Part shown: one piece after another, positions 61,862-64,000 of the stretch | Numbering within the stretch: position 1 is the first letter of the stretch | How the letters are laid out: each line of letters starts with the position of its first letter | Assembly (NCBI GenBank): GCA_019095985.1 | Contig: CM032666.1 | Span: 3,956,670 to 4,020,669 of the forward strand | DNA length: 64,000 bases | Source: Streblospio benedicti | Lineage: Eukaryota > Annelida > Polychaeta > Spionida > Spionidae | Direction of reading: 5' to 3' | Translations under genes and position numbers: made by a program | The notes under the pieces: generated by a model | Database searches by the model: none | Told to the model about the DNA's origin: nothing | The model's input: the letters and a program-made list of their open reading frames with translations, nothing else

Positions 61862-61950
61862 GCAGCAGCAGCAGCAGCGGCAGCGACGGCGGCGGCGGCG
61901 GCGGCAGCGGCAGCGGCGGCAGCGGTAGCAGCAGCGGTGGCGGTGCTGCT
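61862..61950. repeat. GCA/GCG triplet repeat
   Basis: About 90 bp of CAG, CGG and GGC triplets with interruptions, in a region without a supported gene. Confidence 0.9.
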
Positions 61951-64000
61951 GACTTAGCTTAGCCATTGAAATCTAAAAACGCATGCGTAAAACCTTTACG
62001 AATATCATATTACAGTTTCTAAAACCATGCTGATTCCACTCAAACACATTTCATGCTTTCGGAGATGATCCCCTGAATCCACTTCTTAAAAGAACCTGAG
62101 AACACCCACATGCGAAGCCCATTTTACCAGCTCTATTCTGATTGTCAATCATATCATGAGAAGCTGGCCGCACACTGGTAGCGACTCCCGCCAGGTCTTG
62201 TTCAGCCAATTGACTGCTAAATATGCCACTGGCGTGAGTGGAGAACATTCTCTTCTTGCATTATCATTCTTTTTGTTCGTCTATGTTTGTTTTGTTTTCT
62301 CATTTTTATTGTTAGGTGCAAGTGGCCAAGTTTAAAGCCCCAGTCAGACTGGTACGATTAGCATTCAACGACGGCTTACAGATGAGGAATATACGAGATT
62401 CTTTCTCATTTGAAAACTGAACACATTTCACCGGGGTCAAGCCGTGGCCGGTAACTCTGGATTAACCCAAACAAGATGGAGACCCAAACAAGTTTTTTTC
62501 TGCTGACTATTCACATGTTAAGTACGTGTCAATAATAAGTGTGTTGTATATCATAAAATTTAACAAGTCAAACTCTTCAATGAGTTCACAAATCAGGTTT
62601 TAACATTGTAAACGTGTATCCGGTAACTTCCGTCTTTTGTTGGTGTGCTCCACGTCGAGTTAAGGGCCACAAGGACTGACTGTACCCTGGCTAGCCCAAG
62701 AGAAAAAAAAACATGGGTCAACAGAAGACTTCGCCTCAATTAGCGACATCTTGGTGACAATTTTTTTTCTAGCCAAATGAAACCTATCATTTTTTTTCAC
62801 CAATTTTCAGCTTTGCGTTATTTTTTTTCAATATTTTTGCTGACCCCCCCCACCCCGAGATCAAATGGTCGATGCCTAAAGTCTAAAGTAAAGGTTAAAA
62901 GAACCCTCCACGAACATCTAATGAAGGAAGCATAACACATCCCAAGTGTTAAGTGGAGCACAGGCTGTGGTTTGAAGTGGGGCCCTTCTATGCGTTACTT
63001 TTACAGGTTAAAGTTAAGCGCAATGAACTGTATCTCTAGAAATTATTTTTGTTCAGTTTATTTTTCTAAAATGACGAGGTCTAGTGAAATCATCGATGTA
63101 TAGAAGTGACTTATTTATCTGCAAGCTTTATGAGCCATGATCAATGATCGCGGACCTGCCAATGGGTTCTACATGCTAGCAAATATATATATTACACAAT
63201 TGTCAATAACGTAAATCTGTTGCTTGTAAATTATGCCCTTCATTAATAATCTTTTCTAGATTATTCAAAGACGACATTGTTAACGGGACCAATTTCAGGG
63301 ACTAAGCAAAAGATAAGATTCAGAATAATTCAAGCACCAAATGATTAATTTTACAGTAATGTAAATATTTAAGAATTGTACACAATGCAAACATCGATAG
63401 GTTCATATCATCAGTCACCATACGCCAGATTATTTCTTTTTTAAAACACCATGAAAATCAATAATTAGTACATGCAAACACAAATAAATTTAGCAGCCAA
63501 AACTATCAAATATTCTTGAGTGGAAAAAACTTATTATTACCTTACAGCGTACATACAAATTGTCATGGGTGTTAAACCTATGAAGTATGAGAATGCTTAG
63601 AAAATATGCGCCAGTAATATGCATTGATACTGTTGAAACAGACATACACTTAGTAACATTCTCAGAAATTCTACATGTCAAATGGTATTAAAGGCCTTAT
63701 GGTAGGTATCGCCAATAAATATGGAAGATGCTAAATGATGAAGTCGAGAATGACAGCCGAAGTGTTTGAAAAATGAGCACTAAATCTCCAAATTGTACAT
63801 TTTGCAATTGTCCTGAAATAAGAATCAATATTGAAGAAACAATTTCCTGCAAAAGATGGCTCGACAGACTTGTAAATAATTTAGAGATACTTGCAAAAAT
63901 GAAATTTCTGGACTCCGTATATAATTTGTGATGTGTGAATCAATGTGTGAATAACAATTCCATAATTTTGAGCTTTGCTAGCGAATATATTCTGCAATGC

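Overview
This window is eukaryotic nuclear DNA from an animal. Coding sequence is split by short GT-AG introns, intergenic DNA is AT-rich and full of small transposon-derived repeats, there are long (TA)n and (TG)n tracts, and two 100-base runs of N mark assembly gaps (2182-2281 and 29164-29263). The recognisable genes are animal types (an MTMR14-class phosphatase and a poly-C2H2 zinc-finger protein). The repeat style (G-rich MITEs, a tRNA-derived SINE, many foldbacks) suggests a marine invertebrate such as a hemichordate, echinoderm or amphioxus, but I cannot fix the phylum from sequence alone.

Layout. 1-3357 (minus): the 5' part of an unrecognised helical protein gene that runs off the left edge. 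3358-3607: a compact, apparently bidirectional promoter with two CACGTG boxes and a CCAAT box. 3608 onward (plus): a candidate small gene whose first coding exon is phase-compatible with a two-exon cassette. About 4741-10711: seven tandem copies, roughly 0.8 kb each, of the unit carrying that cassette; copy 5 is interrupted by a piggyBac-like end. 10712-14888: repeat-rich intergenic DNA with a SINE and two foldbacks. 14889-22520 (plus): an unrecognised Ser/Lys/Glu-rich gene of about 1,200 codons in 11 visible coding exons, with a duplicated exon. 39130-23778 (minus): a complete nine-exon MTMR14 (Jumpy-type myotubularin phosphatase) gene, tail-to-tail with the previous gene, with repeat-laden introns. 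39131-45551: repeats only. 47186-45552 (minus): a single-exon gene for a 16-finger C2H2 protein. 47187-64000: no convincing gene; MITEs, palindromes, a CRE-like 12-bp minisatellite, simple repeats and one weak first-exon candidate.

The most unusual feature is the 4.7-10.7 kb array. Each unit carries two exon-like segments (94 and 71 nt) with splice-like borders and matching phases; together they make 165 nt (55 codons), so cassettes could be chained in frame. In most copies the second segment ends TAG directly before the GT; in copy 6 it ends CAG. This looks like tandem amplification of the 3' exons of a small gene, or an alternative-exon array, rather than ordinary satellite DNA.
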